In this document: piece after piece, positions 15,484-23,187 of the stretch
Numbering within the stretch: the stretch's first letter is position 1
Layout of the letters: each line of letters starts with the position of its first letter
Source of the DNA: Bacteroidales bacterium
GTDB taxonomy: Bacteria; Bacteroidota; Bacteroidia; Bacteroidales; UBA932
Reading direction: 5' to 3'
DNA: 45,441 nucleotides
NCBI GenBank assembly: GCA_017529425.1
Contig: JAFXNQ010000023.1
Span: 1 to 45,441, forward strand
Notes under the pieces: generated by a model
Database searches by the model: none
Seen by the model: the letters and a program-made list of their open reading frames with translations, nothing else
Told to the model about the DNA's origin: nothing
Translations under genes and position numbers: made by a program

Positions 15484-16089
15484 TTATCGCTTACACATCA
15501 GAGGAACGCTGGAGAAGCCCTCCGGACGGTCGTAGAGCTCGCAGTGGCAGTCACCGAGATGCTTGACCTTGAAACCGTTAGCCTTGTACTCCTCATAGTT
15601 GAAGGCGTTGAGCTCGTCGATGGCAATCTGGTGGAACTTATCAAAGTCAGGCCACCACTCCCAGCCGCTGCCAAAGTCGTTGTAGAGGAAAGCGTCAGCG
15701 CACTGCTTGCCCAACTCGGGAGTCACATAGAATGCACCCATCGCCAGTACATTAACGCCGTTGCCGGTAATGGCACGGAAAGCAGCAGGGACAGATTCAA
15801 CAACACCTGCGTGAACGCCGGGGCACTTGCTGGCAGCGATGTGGATACCCATACCGGTGCCGCAGAAGATAAGGGCGCGTTCAAACTCCTTTTCAGTGAT
15901 CATAGCTCCCACGCGGAGGCCGATGCGGTGAAACATCAGTTCAGTATCTTCAGGGTCTGAATCTGCTTTAACACCGATATCGGTAACGGTCCAGCCTTTC
16001 TTCTCGAGATATTCTTTGATGGCTTCTTTGAGGGGATAGCCAGCGAAATCGGCGGCCATCAGAATTTGTTTGTCAGCGACTTTTTTCAT
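15484..16089 (-). CDS. RpiB/LacA/LacB family sugar-phosphate isomerase
   Basis: 201 residues, about 50 longer than ordinary RpiB. The N-terminal part follows the family: ILMAADFAGYPLKEAIKEYLEKKGWTVTDIG, the ALIFCGTGMGIHIAASKCPG loop with the catalytic Cys, and the NVLAMGAFYVTPELGKQC block. The usual DHAG motif reads DFAG, so the conserved His is Phe. The C-terminal extension (about 150-201) is rich in aromatic residues (GSGWEWWPDFDKFHQ) and unlike RpiB. The fold and isomerase chemistry are likely, but the substrate is probably not ribose 5-phosphate. It has its own -7 box (16133-16140) and sits downstream of the DUF1080 and Gfo/Idh genes. Confidence 0.85.
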   Translation of the reverse strand: MKKVADKQILMAADFAGYPLKEAIKEYLEKKGWTVTDIGVKADSDPEDTELMFHRIGLRVGAMITEKEFERALIFCGTGMGIHIAASKCPGVHAGVVESVPAAFRAITGNGVNVLAMGAFYVTPELGKQCADAFLYNDFGSGWEWWPDFDKFHQIAIDELNAFNYEEYKANGFKVKHLGDCHCELYDRPEGFSSVPLMCKR

Positions 16090-16132
16090 GTCAGATATTT
16101 GATTTATTGTTAATTATTATTGTTGTTTGTTA

Positions 16133-16140
16133 CAAATATA
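16133..16140 (-). promoter_or_regulatory. -7 box upstream of the rpiB-like gene
   Basis: On the minus strand this reads TATATTTG, an exact TAnnTTTG match 43 bases before the start codon. No clear -33 box was found. Confidence 0.45.
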
Positions 16141-16160
16141 CAAAAACCACCCTGATAACC

Positions 16161-16976
16161 TTAGAGTTCCTTAATCTTGATGTTCTTGAAAAAGACCTGA
16201 TGGCCGTGGTCCTGAAGCAGGATGTACCCTTCTTCATAATTGCCGAAATCGGGCCAGTCGCGGTACTTGCTGAAGTCCACCAGCGCATCCCACATCTGGT
16301 TGCCCCTCTCGTACTCCACAACCTTCTCCCCGTTCAGCCAGTGCTCCACGTGGTTGCCGTCCACAACAATCATCGCGTGACGCCAGCCATCCCTATCAGG
16401 AGCGTCCCAGGGGCCGCGCCTTGCAGGGATAAGGTCGTAAAGAGACGCCAGGGTACGGTTGCCGTTCACCCCCAGTTTCGCATCCGGGTGGTGCTCATCG
16501 TCCAGAATCTGGAACTCACAGCCGATTGCACTGCCAGCCCCTGTGTTAAGGAACGGATTCACAAAATATTTGATGCCGCTGTTGGCACCTTCGGTGATTT
16601 TAAAATCGACCTTCAGGACAAAGTCGCGCCACTTGCGGGTAGTGATGATATCGCCCCCGTTTGCACTCTCAGCGCCGTCACCGGCAAAGACATAGAGTAA
16701 TCCGTCTTCGGTGATACCCCAGCCCCCTTCGGGAAAATTGCCCAAGTTTGCGGGACGGGCACTCTGCCACCCCTCGGTGGTCTCGCCGTCAAATAGCAGT
16801 TCCCATCCGTCGGCCTCCTCGGCATCGGTAAGGGTATTTGGCTCCGCTGCAGACTCCATTGCGGCATATTTACCCCAGTCGGGCTTCTCGCATTCACAAG
16901 TCTTGCTTTGAGGACAGCAGCAGGATGTGGCAATCATAGCCACCGTAGCGAATACAGCTATTATATATTTCTTCAT
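16161..16976 (-). CDS. DUF1080 (3-keto-disaccharide hydrolase-type) lipoprotein
   Basis: 271 residues with a lipoprotein signal ([19 protein letters not shown], lipobox ATSC). A concanavalin-like beta-sandwich of the DUF1080 type follows: [106 protein letters not shown] and IKEL at the end. DUF1080 proteins have been shown to cleave 3-keto-glycosides. The start at 16976 follows the Gfo/Idh stop closely; a GTG at 16985 overlapping that stop is an alternative. Together with the upstream oxidoreductase it forms a likely oxidise-then-cleave pair in the periplasm. Confidence 0.9.
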   Translation of the reverse strand: MKKYIIAVFATVAMIATSCCCPQSKTCECEKPDWGKYAAMESAAEPNTLTDAEEADGWELLFDGETTEGWQSARPANLGNFPEGGWGITEDGLLYVFAGDGAESANGGDIITTRKWRDFVLKVDFKITEGANSGIKYFVNPFLNTGAGSAIGCEFQILDDEHHPDAKLGVNGNRTLASLYDLIPARRGPWDAPDRDGWRHAMIVVDGNHVEHWLNGEKVVEYERGNQMWDALVDFSKYRDWPDFGNYEEGYILLQDHGHQVFFKNIKIKEL

Positions 16977-16981
16977 ATAAC

Positions 16982-18436
16982 TCACATCTTGTAGTATTCA
17001 TCCCAGCCCTTGCGCGGCAGACGGTCGGTGAGCAGACTGTTTGCAAACGGGTCGTTAAGGATTGTATTGCTGATCTTGTCAAAGGTAATCTTCCGCTGAG
17101 TGCGGATGGCGATGATGCCAAGGCAGAAAGTCTGGCACATCGGGCCGAACACCTCGAACGGGCTGCGGGTCTTCTCCTCGCCCTTGCAGGCTTTGAGGAA
17201 GTTTGCATAGTGATTCGACGGAGTCTCGGGAACCTCGGGCAGTTTGCCTTCCATCTCCTTTGCCACCTCGGGAGGGATGATTTGCAGGGTAGCGCCGTGG
17301 GTTCCGCCGCGGAAAGTGAGATTCTTGCTGTATATGACCTTGCCGGGGCTCAGCGACAGATCCTGACCGGGGACATTCTGGCCGGAAGCCGGAACGTCAT
17401 CCTGGTTTATATCCCGCTTGCCGTAGCCCTCCGGGATCGGCGGATAGTTGGTCTCGCCGTCATACCAGGTGAGGTCTACCGGCGGCATGTCGCCGCGGGC
17501 GGCGAACTTGAAACGCAGGGTGGTCTCCTTGGGGAAGAAGTAGTCGTTATAGTCGGTAATCTTGAGCGGATCCACTTCGTAAGGGAGACCCAGCTGCAGA
17601 AATTCGTGACAGGTATCTATGATGTGGGCACCCCAGTCACCCAGCGCACCCAGGCCAAAGTCATACCAGCCGCGCCAGTTGCCGGGGTGGTACTTGTCGT
17701 TATAATCGTGGAACTGCGCAGTGGTGTTCCAGATGTTCCAGTCCATACCTTCCGGCACAGGCATCGCCTCTGGATAGTGGTCAATGTTGGGATCGTAAGG
17801 ATACCAGCGGCGCCAAGCGTTAAAGAAGGCATCGATGCGGTAAACATCTTTGATAATGCCAGCCTCCACCCAGGTCTTGAACTGCCAGTAATTGGCCTCG
17901 GAATGGCCCTGGTTGCCGACCTGAGTGACCAGGTTGGGGTGACGGCGGGCGCAATCCATCATCAGCTGGCACTCATAGAAGGTACGGGCCATCGGCTTCT
18001 CTACATATACATGCTTGCCCTGGTTCAGCGCGAGCATAGTCACGGGGAAGTGTGAGAAATCCGGGATGGCTATGCAGACGGCATCGAACTGGCTGCCATA
18101 TTCGTCGAACAGTTTGCGGAAATCGGTGAACACCTTTGCATTGGGGTGCTCTGCGATTGTCATCTGGCTCTCAGCGCTCTTGGGATCGACATCACACAGG
18201 GCCACAAATTCACAGAGCCCGGTCTTGTCAAACTCCTGAATAATCTGGCGACCGCGATTGGCGATGCCGACAGCTGCCATACGGACTTTTTCCGGCTTGG
18301 GAGCAGCGGCGTTTTCTTTTTTCTTTTTGCGGGGATCCATCGCTTCCATTGCGTTCAGGCCAGTAGTGGCCGCCAGAGCGCCGGCTGCACCTACTGCGCC
18401 GACCTGTATAAACTTACGTCGTGAAATATTATTCAT
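16982..18436 (-). CDS. Gfo/Idh/MocA family oxidoreductase with Tat signal
   Basis: 484 residues. The N-terminus [26 protein letters not shown] is a twin-arginine signal (SRRKF), so the folded, cofactor-loaded enzyme is exported. The Rossmann part has [52 protein letters not shown] (family EKP motif, about residue 135) and later [25 protein letters not shown], typical of the Bacteroidota/Planctomycetota group. These enzymes use tightly bound NAD(P) to oxidise or reduce sugars, often at C3. The start at 18436 is chosen for the Tat signal rather than an upstream start at 18505. DUF1080 follows after 5 bases. Confidence 0.9.
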   Translation of the reverse strand: MNNISRRKFIQVGAVGAAGALAATTGLNAMEAMDPRKKKKENAAAPKPEKVRMAAVGIANRGRQIIQEFDKTGLCEFVALCDVDPKSAESQMTIAEHPNAKVFTDFRKLFDEYGSQFDAVCIAIPDFSHFPVTMLALNQGKHVYVEKPMARTFYECQLMMDCARRHPNLVTQVGNQGHSEANYWQFKTWVEAGIIKDVYRIDAFFNAWRRWYPYDPNIDHYPEAMPVPEGMDWNIWNTTAQFHDYNDKYHPGNWRGWYDFGLGALGDWGAHIIDTCHEFLQLGLPYEVDPLKITDYNDYFFPKETTLRFKFAARGDMPPVDLTWYDGETNYPPIPEGYGKRDINQDDVPASGQNVPGQDLSLSPGKVIYSKNLTFRGGTHGATLQIIPPEVAKEMEGKLPEVPETPSNHYANFLKACKGEEKTRSPFEVFGPMCQTFCLGIIAIRTQRKITFDKISNTILNDPFANSLLTDRLPRKGWDEYYKM

Positions 18437-18497
18437 GTTGTTTCTGCTTTGTTTCGAACAAATTTCAATAAATAATGGCAAAAATGCAACCCGATTT

Positions 18498-18800
18498 TTA
18501 ATCAATGGTCTCTATATAGAAACTCACCGGGCGGAAGCCGTCGTTGCAGCTTATCATCGCGCTATAAGGGTTCTTCATCCAGCCGTCGTAGAAATTCCCA
18601 CCACCCCGGGCCAGTGCCCGGACAAACGTCCTCATACTCTCCCACGCAGCAGAGCACATCCCTTCTGGCCTCTGTCCGTCTATCGAAATCCACTCCTGTC
18701 CCATAGTCACTTCGCAGGCGTGCTCGATGGGATTCTCATAAATCGCCATCAGATCGGGGTATTCCGACCGTCGGATGGCGGTGATTCTGACTCTTTTCAT
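18498..18800 (-). CDS. TIGR04076 family protein
   Basis: 100 residues with the pattern of the TIGR04076 family: KRVRITAIRRSEYPDLMAIYENPIEHACEVTMGQEW, a central PEGMCSAAWESMRTFVRALARGGGNFY with a conserved Cys and AW, and a C-terminal CNDGFRPVSFYIETID. Three cysteines (in HACEV, GMCSAAW and SCNDG) are the kind of positions conserved in this family, which might bind a metal. Function unknown. It lies 61 bases upstream of the Gfo/Idh gene on the same strand and has its own -7 box. Confidence 0.8.
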   Translation of the reverse strand: MKRVRITAIRRSEYPDLMAIYENPIEHACEVTMGQEWISIDGQRPEGMCSAAWESMRTFVRALARGGGNFYDGWMKNPYSAMISCNDGFRPVSFYIETID

Positions 18801-18815
18801 TTTTATCCTTTTTCA

Positions 18816-18823
18816 CAAATTTA
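18816..18823 (-). promoter_or_regulatory. -7 box upstream of the TIGR04076 gene
   Basis: Minus strand reads TAAATTTG, an exact TAnnTTTG match 15 bases before the start. It is one half of a divergent promoter region with 18847-18854. Confidence 0.5.
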
Positions 18824-18846
18824 CACAAACTGCCAATAATTCGTGA

Positions 18847-18854
18847 TAGCTTTG
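18847..18854 (+). promoter_or_regulatory. -7 box of the sigma factor operon
   Basis: TAGCTTTG matches TAnnTTTG, 38 bases before the start at 18893. No clear -33 TTTG. Confidence 0.5.
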
Positions 18855-18892
18855 CGTTATATATGTGGTTGAATAATTAAACAAACAACAAC

Positions 18893-19357
18893 ATGAGCTG
18901 GAACAACTTAATAGACAACTTGATTCCTATCGGAGTCTGCGTAGTACTTCCGATTTTTATCGTATGGCTGAACCTCCGGGCCAAGATGAATGAGACCAAC
19001 CGCAAGGCGGAGGTTATGCTCAAGGCCATAGAGGCTGGCAAAGAGGTAGACGCAGATTACTTTAAACCTGAAGGGAAAGCAAAGACTGTCAAAGGGCAGC
19101 TGCTTGGCAAACTGACGGGGGCATGCATAACTTTTCTCATAGGTGCCCTTGTGATGACAATTGTATTATGTATGTCTGCACAGGAAAAAATCGATTCTGA
19201 AGCGACGCTTGGATTCACTGTGTTCGGCGGGATTATGATTGCCATAGGAGTGGCTCTCTTCATCTCATTCTTCGTTGGCAAAAAGATGCTTGCAAAGGAG
19301 ATGGAGGCAGAAGAGATGCGTCTTTCAGAGAATCAGCAACTGCAGAATCCCCGATAA
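18893..19357 (+). CDS. Small membrane protein (DUF6249-like) ahead of a sigma factor
   Basis: 154 residues with three membrane segments: about 9-26 (IPIGVCVVLPIFIVWLNL), 76-98 and 108-130. Between the first two is a charged cytoplasmic loop, AKMNETNRKAEVMLKAIEAGKEVDADYFKPEGK. Proteins of this shape in Bacteroidota are labelled DUF6249, a name given from memory. Its TAA stop is immediately followed by the sigma factor ATG, so the two are co-transcribed and probably functionally linked, perhaps as a membrane sensor for the sigma factor. Confidence 0.7.
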   Translation: MSWNNLIDNLIPIGVCVVLPIFIVWLNLRAKMNETNRKAEVMLKAIEAGKEVDADYFKPEGKAKTVKGQLLGKLTGACITFLIGALVMTIVLCMSAQEKIDSEATLGFTVFGGIMIAIGVALFISFFVGKKMLAKEMEAEEMRLSENQQLQNPR

Positions 19358-19840
19358 ATGACCAGGGAGCAGTTCATCGCCGAAGTGAGGGCGTGCCAGG
19401 GGTCGCTCAGGCGGTTCCTGGCATCGCTGTGCGGTGGTGACAGCTCCCGTGCCGACGACATCGCCCAGGAGGCGTTGGTAAAAGCATATGTAAATTCCGA
19501 CCGCTTCTCCGGCAATTTCAAGGCGTGGCTCTTCCGTATAGCCTACAACTGCTTCATAGACGCCACCCGCCGCACGCCGCTTCCATCGGTGGATATAGAT
19601 GCACCGGCCGCGACCCGGATACAGTCGGCCTCAGAGAGCGAAGAGGCCGCCTTCCGTCGCGAAGAGCTGCAGCGGGCGCTGACGCTGATTCAAGAAAAAG
19701 AACGCACCGCCATCGTCCTCCATTACTTTGAAGATTTGCCCGCGAAGGATATCGCCGCAATCATGCGCGCCCCTATCGGGAGCGTACTGTACTGGCTCTC
19801 ATCGGGCCGCAAACATCTGAAAAATCACATACGGCTATGA
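19358..19840 (+). CDS. ECF RNA polymerase sigma factor
   Basis: 160 residues, the size of a compact ECF sigma factor. Region 2: SRADDIAQEALVKAYVNSDRFSGNFKAWLFRIAYNCFIDATRR (about 29-73), with the -10-binding and core-binding helices. Region 4: LTLIQEKERTAIVLHYFEDLPAKDIAAIMRAPIGSVLYWLSSGRKHLK (about 108-156), a helix-turn-helix for the -35 element. It starts right after the membrane protein stop and its end overlaps the next gene by 4 bases. A regulator of a transmembrane stress or signal response is likely; targets cannot be read from the window. Confidence 0.92.
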   Translation: MTREQFIAEVRACQGSLRRFLASLCGGDSSRADDIAQEALVKAYVNSDRFSGNFKAWLFRIAYNCFIDATRRTPLPSVDIDAPAATRIQSASESEEAAFRREELQRALTLIQEKERTAIVLHYFEDLPAKDIAAIMRAPIGSVLYWLSSGRKHLKNHIRL

Positions 19841-20196
19841 ACGATCTAGAACAATATCTCAGGGAGAACAAGCCTCTGGAGCCCGCCGAAGGGGATTTTA
19901 TGATAGAGGCCAATTCTCGGTTGGCAGCTGTGGAAGAGATTAAGCGCGCAGTGGCCGCAGAACGCAGGCACAGCCGGGCGGTAATGATGGCTGCCCTGGC
20001 GTCCGGGCTGCTGCTGGGCTGCCTTGTAACCGCTTTCGTACTGCTCCACCCCGTGGCTCCCGAAACATTCGAAACCCAATTCATAGCCCGTCTCTCACTG
20101 TTCCTGCACGGCTGGGCCAGATACCTTGTCATGCTGCTGATAGCCGGCAGCGCCATCGCCCTCGGCCTGGCCTTCCTATCCCCAAAAAGGCGGTAA
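19837..20196 (+). CDS. Small membrane protein, possible anti-sigma factor
   Basis: 119 residues. A cytoplasmic N-terminal part (about 1-45, MNDLEQYLRENKPLEPAEGDF then ERRHSRAVMM) is followed by two membrane helices at about 47-68 and 90-113. It overlaps the sigma factor gene by 4 bases (ATGA), the typical position of a cognate anti-sigma factor. It lacks the zinc-binding HxxxCxxC motif of ZAS anti-sigma factors, so the role is inferred only from size, topology and position. Its stop is directly adjacent to the convergent exonuclease stop, with no terminator between. Confidence 0.7.
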   Translation: MNDLEQYLRENKPLEPAEGDFMIEANSRLAAVEEIKRAVAAERRHSRAVMMAALASGLLLGCLVTAFVLLHPVAPETFETQFIARLSLFLHGWARYLVMLLIAGSAIALGLAFLSPKRR

Positions 20197-20694
20197 TTAC
20201 AATATTTGCAAAGCGATATGCGCGCAGGCCTCGGCGTCGGCCAGCGCGTGATGATGATTGGTAAGGTCAAAGCCGCAGGCCGCCGCCACCGTCTGCAACT
20301 GGTGATTCGGCAGCGACATGCCAAAGAAGCGGCGCGACGCTGCCAGCGTATCATAAAACTGATAATCGGGATAATCCATCTGATACACCCGGTGCGCCGC
20401 CTTCAGGCACCCCTCGTCAAAGCGGGCGTTGTGGGCCACCAGCGGCAGCCCCTCGATTAGCGGCACCACCCTCTCCCACACAAACGGAAACACCGGTGCA
20501 TCCTCCGTATCCTCTGCCGACAGGCCATGCACCCGCTGGCAGAACCACTTATAATACTCCGGCTCCGGATGGATCAGGCTGTAAAAGCTATCCGTGATGC
20601 ACCCCCCGCGCACAACCACCACCCCCACGCTGCATACGCTGCTGGGGCACTCATTGGCAGTCTCGAAATCTATAGCGGCGAAGTCACTAATCAT
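20197..20694 (-). CDS. DnaQ-like 3'-5' exonuclease (DEDDh)
   Basis: 165 residues with the full DEDDh set: FAAIDFETAN (Asp and Glu of motif I), LPLVAHNARFDEGCL (motif II Asp), and NHHHALADAEACAHI (motif III His and Asp). This matches stand-alone RNase T/DnaQ superfamily exonucleases, acting on DNA or RNA in the cytoplasm. The upstream gene overlaps its start by 4 bases, so they share a transcript. No polymerase or helicase domain is attached. The exact substrate is unknown. Confidence 0.9.
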   Translation of the reverse strand: MISDFAAIDFETANECPSSVCSVGVVVVRGGCITDSFYSLIHPEPEYYKWFCQRVHGLSAEDTEDAPVFPFVWERVVPLIEGLPLVAHNARFDEGCLKAAHRVYQMDYPDYQFYDTLAASRRFFGMSLPNHQLQTVAAACGFDLTNHHHALADAEACAHIALQIL

Positions 20695-21110
20695 AACTGC
20701 AACAGATTCACGAAAATCTCCGGCAGGCAGATATTCTCCACGGCGAGAGCCTCTTTGAACAGCGGTGCTATCTCACAGTCGCGGAAGCCGGCGATGCCGC
20801 AGCCGATGCGGGTCACATAGAAAAACAACTCCGGATGCGCCTTGGCAAATTCAATGAAATCATCCACATAAGGCTTGATGGTCTCCACCCCACCCTGCAT
20901 CGTGGGGATCGCATAACTTTGACCGGTGAGTCCCACACCGACGCCCCACTCCGCACCGAAATCCTCATACGCCACGCGCGCCGCCCCGCCACCGTGCTGC
21001 CCGGCCAGGTTGCTGCCGAAAACGAACACCTCATCGTCGGTAAGTTCTGTGATAAAAGCCGGTGTAAACCGCGGCCGGATGATTCCGTTGTAACGTCTTG
21101 ACGTATCCAT
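20691..21110 (-). CDS. Macro-domain-like protein (A1S_2505 phage-type family)
   Basis: 139 residues. The central motif DDEVFVFGSNLAGQHGGGAARVAYEDFGAEWGVGVGLTGQSYAIPT is characteristic of a small family labelled phage non-structural protein, whose glycine-rich loop resembles ADP-ribose-binding macro domains. FFYVTRIGCGIAGFRDCEIAPLFKEAL follows, also macro-like (GxGxxG near a helix). ADP-ribose-type nucleotide binding or removal is plausible but not shown. Its last 4 bases overlap the exonuclease start, suggesting a linked role in nucleic acid or nucleotide metabolism. Confidence 0.75.
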   Translation of the reverse strand: MDTSRRYNGIIRPRFTPAFITELTDDEVFVFGSNLAGQHGGGAARVAYEDFGAEWGVGVGLTGQSYAIPTMQGGVETIKPYVDDFIEFAKAHPELFFYVTRIGCGIAGFRDCEIAPLFKEALAVENICLPEIFVNLLQL

Positions 21111-21198
21111 AGTCGTATCGTTTATGCCTTTTACGCCTGCAATTTTGCGGCCGCATTTGATAATGTATCAAACAAAATCAATACCTTTACAGATGCTT

Positions 21199-21642
21199 AT
21201 GAATACTGCAATCAAGCATATCAAAAGAGCATTTTTGCTGTGCTGCGTTTCCGTTGCGCTGGTTTCCTGTGCGTCCTGGCAGAGGCTGGCTGAAATACGG
21301 ACGCTTGCCGACAAGGTCTGGGAATTCTCGCAGACCCATCCGGACGGCTTTACCATAAGCATTTCTGACTTTACCGAGCCCACAGAGGGGATCGCCGTCT
21401 CTTATGATGCCACACAGGGCTGCCACTCCAGGGAATCACTCCCAAAAGTGATTGAACACGCCCGGCAGCACGACGGCTATGTGGGCGGATGGCTGGATAC
21501 CGATAGCGGACTCTATCACTTTGACAGTTCCAGACTGTTCACTGAAGACCAGCGGGATGCTGCCATTGCCTTTGGTAAAGAGAATAGACAGATTGCTATC
21601 TATGTCATCTCTACCGGAGAATCAATTGAGATAATACAATGA
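21199..21642 (+). CDS. Hypothetical lipoprotein
   Basis: 147 residues from this start. A lipoprotein signal MNTAIKHIKRAFLLCCVSVALVSC (lipobox LVSC) is followed by a soluble domain, with DGFTISISDFTEPTEGIAVSYDATQGCHSRESLPKVIEHARQHDGYVGGWLDTDSGLYHFDSSRLF and a late QIAIYVISTGESIEI. I do not recognise a characterised enzyme, although the SYDATQGCHS... GYVGGWLD pattern recurs in Bacteroidota hypothetical proteins. ATGs at 21124, 21163 and 21193 are in frame; 21199 gives the best signal peptide. It overlaps the next gene by 4 bases. Confidence 0.75.
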   Translation: MNTAIKHIKRAFLLCCVSVALVSCASWQRLAEIRTLADKVWEFSQTHPDGFTISISDFTEPTEGIAVSYDATQGCHSRESLPKVIEHARQHDGYVGGWLDTDSGLYHFDSSRLFTEDQRDAAIAFGKENRQIAIYVISTGESIEIIQ

Positions 21643-22244
21643 AAATACTGATTATGGCGATGATGATAGCCGGAGCAGCGCTGGGCGCACCCACGGTGCA
21701 GGCGCAGCAGACAGCGCAGCCACCCCAGGAAGAGGATCTCGATGCAAAATACGGTGCGGAACTGCTTAAACCCGGCACGGTGGCGCCGGACTTTACCCTG
21801 AAGGACCTGGACGGCCTGCCGGTGAAACTGAGCGAACTGCGCGGGAGGCGCGTAGTGCTGGTGTTCTGGGCGTCGTGGTGCCCCGACTGCAGGGCAGAGG
21901 TGCCCGACCTGAAGGCAATGTATGCAGAGGCCGACCCCGACAAAGTGACTTTCGTTTCGGTATCTTACGACCGCGACTTTGCCACGCTCAAGAAGTTTGC
22001 CGCAGATAACGCCCTACCCGGCATCCAACTGTTCGACCCCGCCGGCAAGAAAGAATCCAAAGTTGGAGCGGACTACCATGTAAAGTGGATTCCGTCGCTA
22101 TACCTGATTGACGCAAAGGGCCGCATTGAGCTCGGGACGGTAGTTGCCGCAAAGATTGCCGCGGCGCTGCAGGGTCAGCAGGCGGCTGACATTCCCGGAG
22201 TGCCAGGCAAGGAACTTTGCACCGATGAAAATTGCGCACTATAG
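21639..22244 (+). CDS. TlpA-like thioredoxin-fold protein
   Basis: 201 residues with a signal peptide (MKILIMAMMIAGAALGAPTVQAQ) and a thioredoxin/peroxiredoxin-type domain: GTVAPDFTLKDLDGLPVKLSELRGRRVVLVFWASWCPDCRAEVPDLKAMY, then VTFVSVSYDRDF and the cis-Pro loop KWIPSLYLIDAKGRI. The redox motif is CPDC (about residue 86), found in some TlpA/ResA-type reductases. A periplasmic thiol-disulfide role is likely. A C-terminal tail ends CTDENCAL with two further cysteines. It is in an operon with the upstream lipoprotein (4-base overlap) and the downstream SDR gene (2-base gap). Confidence 0.88.
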   Translation: MKILIMAMMIAGAALGAPTVQAQQTAQPPQEEDLDAKYGAELLKPGTVAPDFTLKDLDGLPVKLSELRGRRVVLVFWASWCPDCRAEVPDLKAMYAEADPDKVTFVSVSYDRDFATLKKFAADNALPGIQLFDPAGKKESKVGADYHVKWIPSLYLIDAKGRIELGTVVAAKIAAALQGQQAADIPGVPGKELCTDENCAL

Positions 22245-22246
22245 CC

Positions 22247-23029
22247 ATGGAGAATAATGGAAAAATGACAGCGCTTGTAACAGGCGCATCGCGCGGGATA
22301 GGGCTGGCCATTGCCCGCGAACTGGCCGATGTAGGATACAATCTGTCGCTGGTAGCGCGCAGCGAAGATGCCCTGGAGCGGGTGGCGGCGGAGATTACCG
22401 CTGCAACTGAGACGCGTGGCGCTTCTGAAGCCGGCGCCTCCTGTAACGATACAACCGACTGCCCCATCTGGGTGAAAACCATCGCCGCCGACCTGGCGCA
22501 GGAGGAGTCATACGGGCGCATCGTGGCAGAAACCGTGGCGGAATTCGGCGGCATCGACCTGCTGGTGAACTGCGCCGGACTGGCACAGCAGGGTAGCTTT
22601 ACCGATGTAACACCAGCTGAATGGGACACCATCTTCTCCGTGAACGCCAAGGCCCCCTTCTTCATCTGCAAGGAGGCACTCCCCTATCTGAAACAATCCC
22701 AGAAGCCGATTATCATCAATATCGCGTCAGTTGTGGGCTTCAAAGGATATATCCACCAATCGGTTTACTCTTCCAGCAAGCACGCTCTCACCGGCTTCAC
22801 AAAAGTGCTCGCCAAAGAGGTGCAGCCCTTTGGCATCCGCGTACACCTGATCTCTCCCGGCGGTGTCGCCACCGAGATGGTCACAAAGATGCGCCCCGAC
22901 ATAAAGCCGGACGAACTCCTGCAGCCGGAAGAGATTGCAGAAATAGTCCGCTTCCTGGTTACCCGCAAGGGCCGCGGCACCATAGACCAGTTCTACCTCC
23001 GCAGGTATTCCTCTCTGGCGTTCGATTAA
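22247..23029 (+). CDS. Short-chain dehydrogenase/reductase (SDR)
   Basis: 260 residues, classical SDR. The cofactor motif is ALVTGASRGIGLAIA (TGxxxGxG), the NNAG-equivalent is VNCAGLAQQG, and the catalytic YxxxK is YSSSK within HQSVYSSSKHALTGFTKVLAKEV, preceded by the catalytic Ser in NIASVVGF. A 20-residue insert (ATETRGASEAGASCNDTTDC, about 55-75) sits before the strand IKTIAADL-type segment, and is unusual. Substrate unknown. The start at 22247 is preferred over an upstream TTG at 22232. Last gene of the lipoprotein / thioredoxin / SDR run. Confidence 0.9.
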   Translation: MENNGKMTALVTGASRGIGLAIARELADVGYNLSLVARSEDALERVAAEITAATETRGASEAGASCNDTTDCPIWVKTIAADLAQEESYGRIVAETVAEFGGIDLLVNCAGLAQQGSFTDVTPAEWDTIFSVNAKAPFFICKEALPYLKQSQKPIIINIASVVGFKGYIHQSVYSSSKHALTGFTKVLAKEVQPFGIRVHLISPGGVATEMVTKMRPDIKPDELLQPEEIAEIVRFLVTRKGRGTIDQFYLRRYSSLAFD

Positions 23030-23056
23030 CGCCACGTCAGGCAGCAGCCTCGCATG

Positions 23057-23076
23057 GCCCCATAGTTCCCTGGGGC
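23057..23076. repeat. Small hairpin downstream of the SDR gene
   Basis: GCCCCA pairs with TGGGGC around 8 bases; no T-tract. It precedes the larger palindrome at 23104-23141. Confidence 0.4.
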
Positions 23077-23103
23077 GTAAACAGGTTTCAATCAGCGCCT
23101 TAC

Positions 23104-23141
23104 GCAAACCAACCCACATCAAATAATGTGGGTTGGTTTGC
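23104..23141. repeat. Perfect 16-bp-stem palindrome, REP-like (copy 1)
   Basis: GCAAACCAACCCACAT (23104-23119) and its exact complement ATGTGGGTTGGTTTGC (23126-23141) flank a CAAATA loop. It lies between convergent genes. A diverged relative lies at 27611-27668, so it is a dispersed family rather than an ordinary terminator; no T-tract follows in either direction. Confidence 0.7.
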
Positions 23142-23187
23142 ATAAAATATTGAATGAATGACAGTTATACACCAGCCCGGCGCGGCG

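Noticed and set aside
23104-23141. Palindrome as an ordinary intrinsic terminator
   Set aside because: Perfect stem, but no T-tract on either side, and a related copy elsewhere; kept as a repeat.
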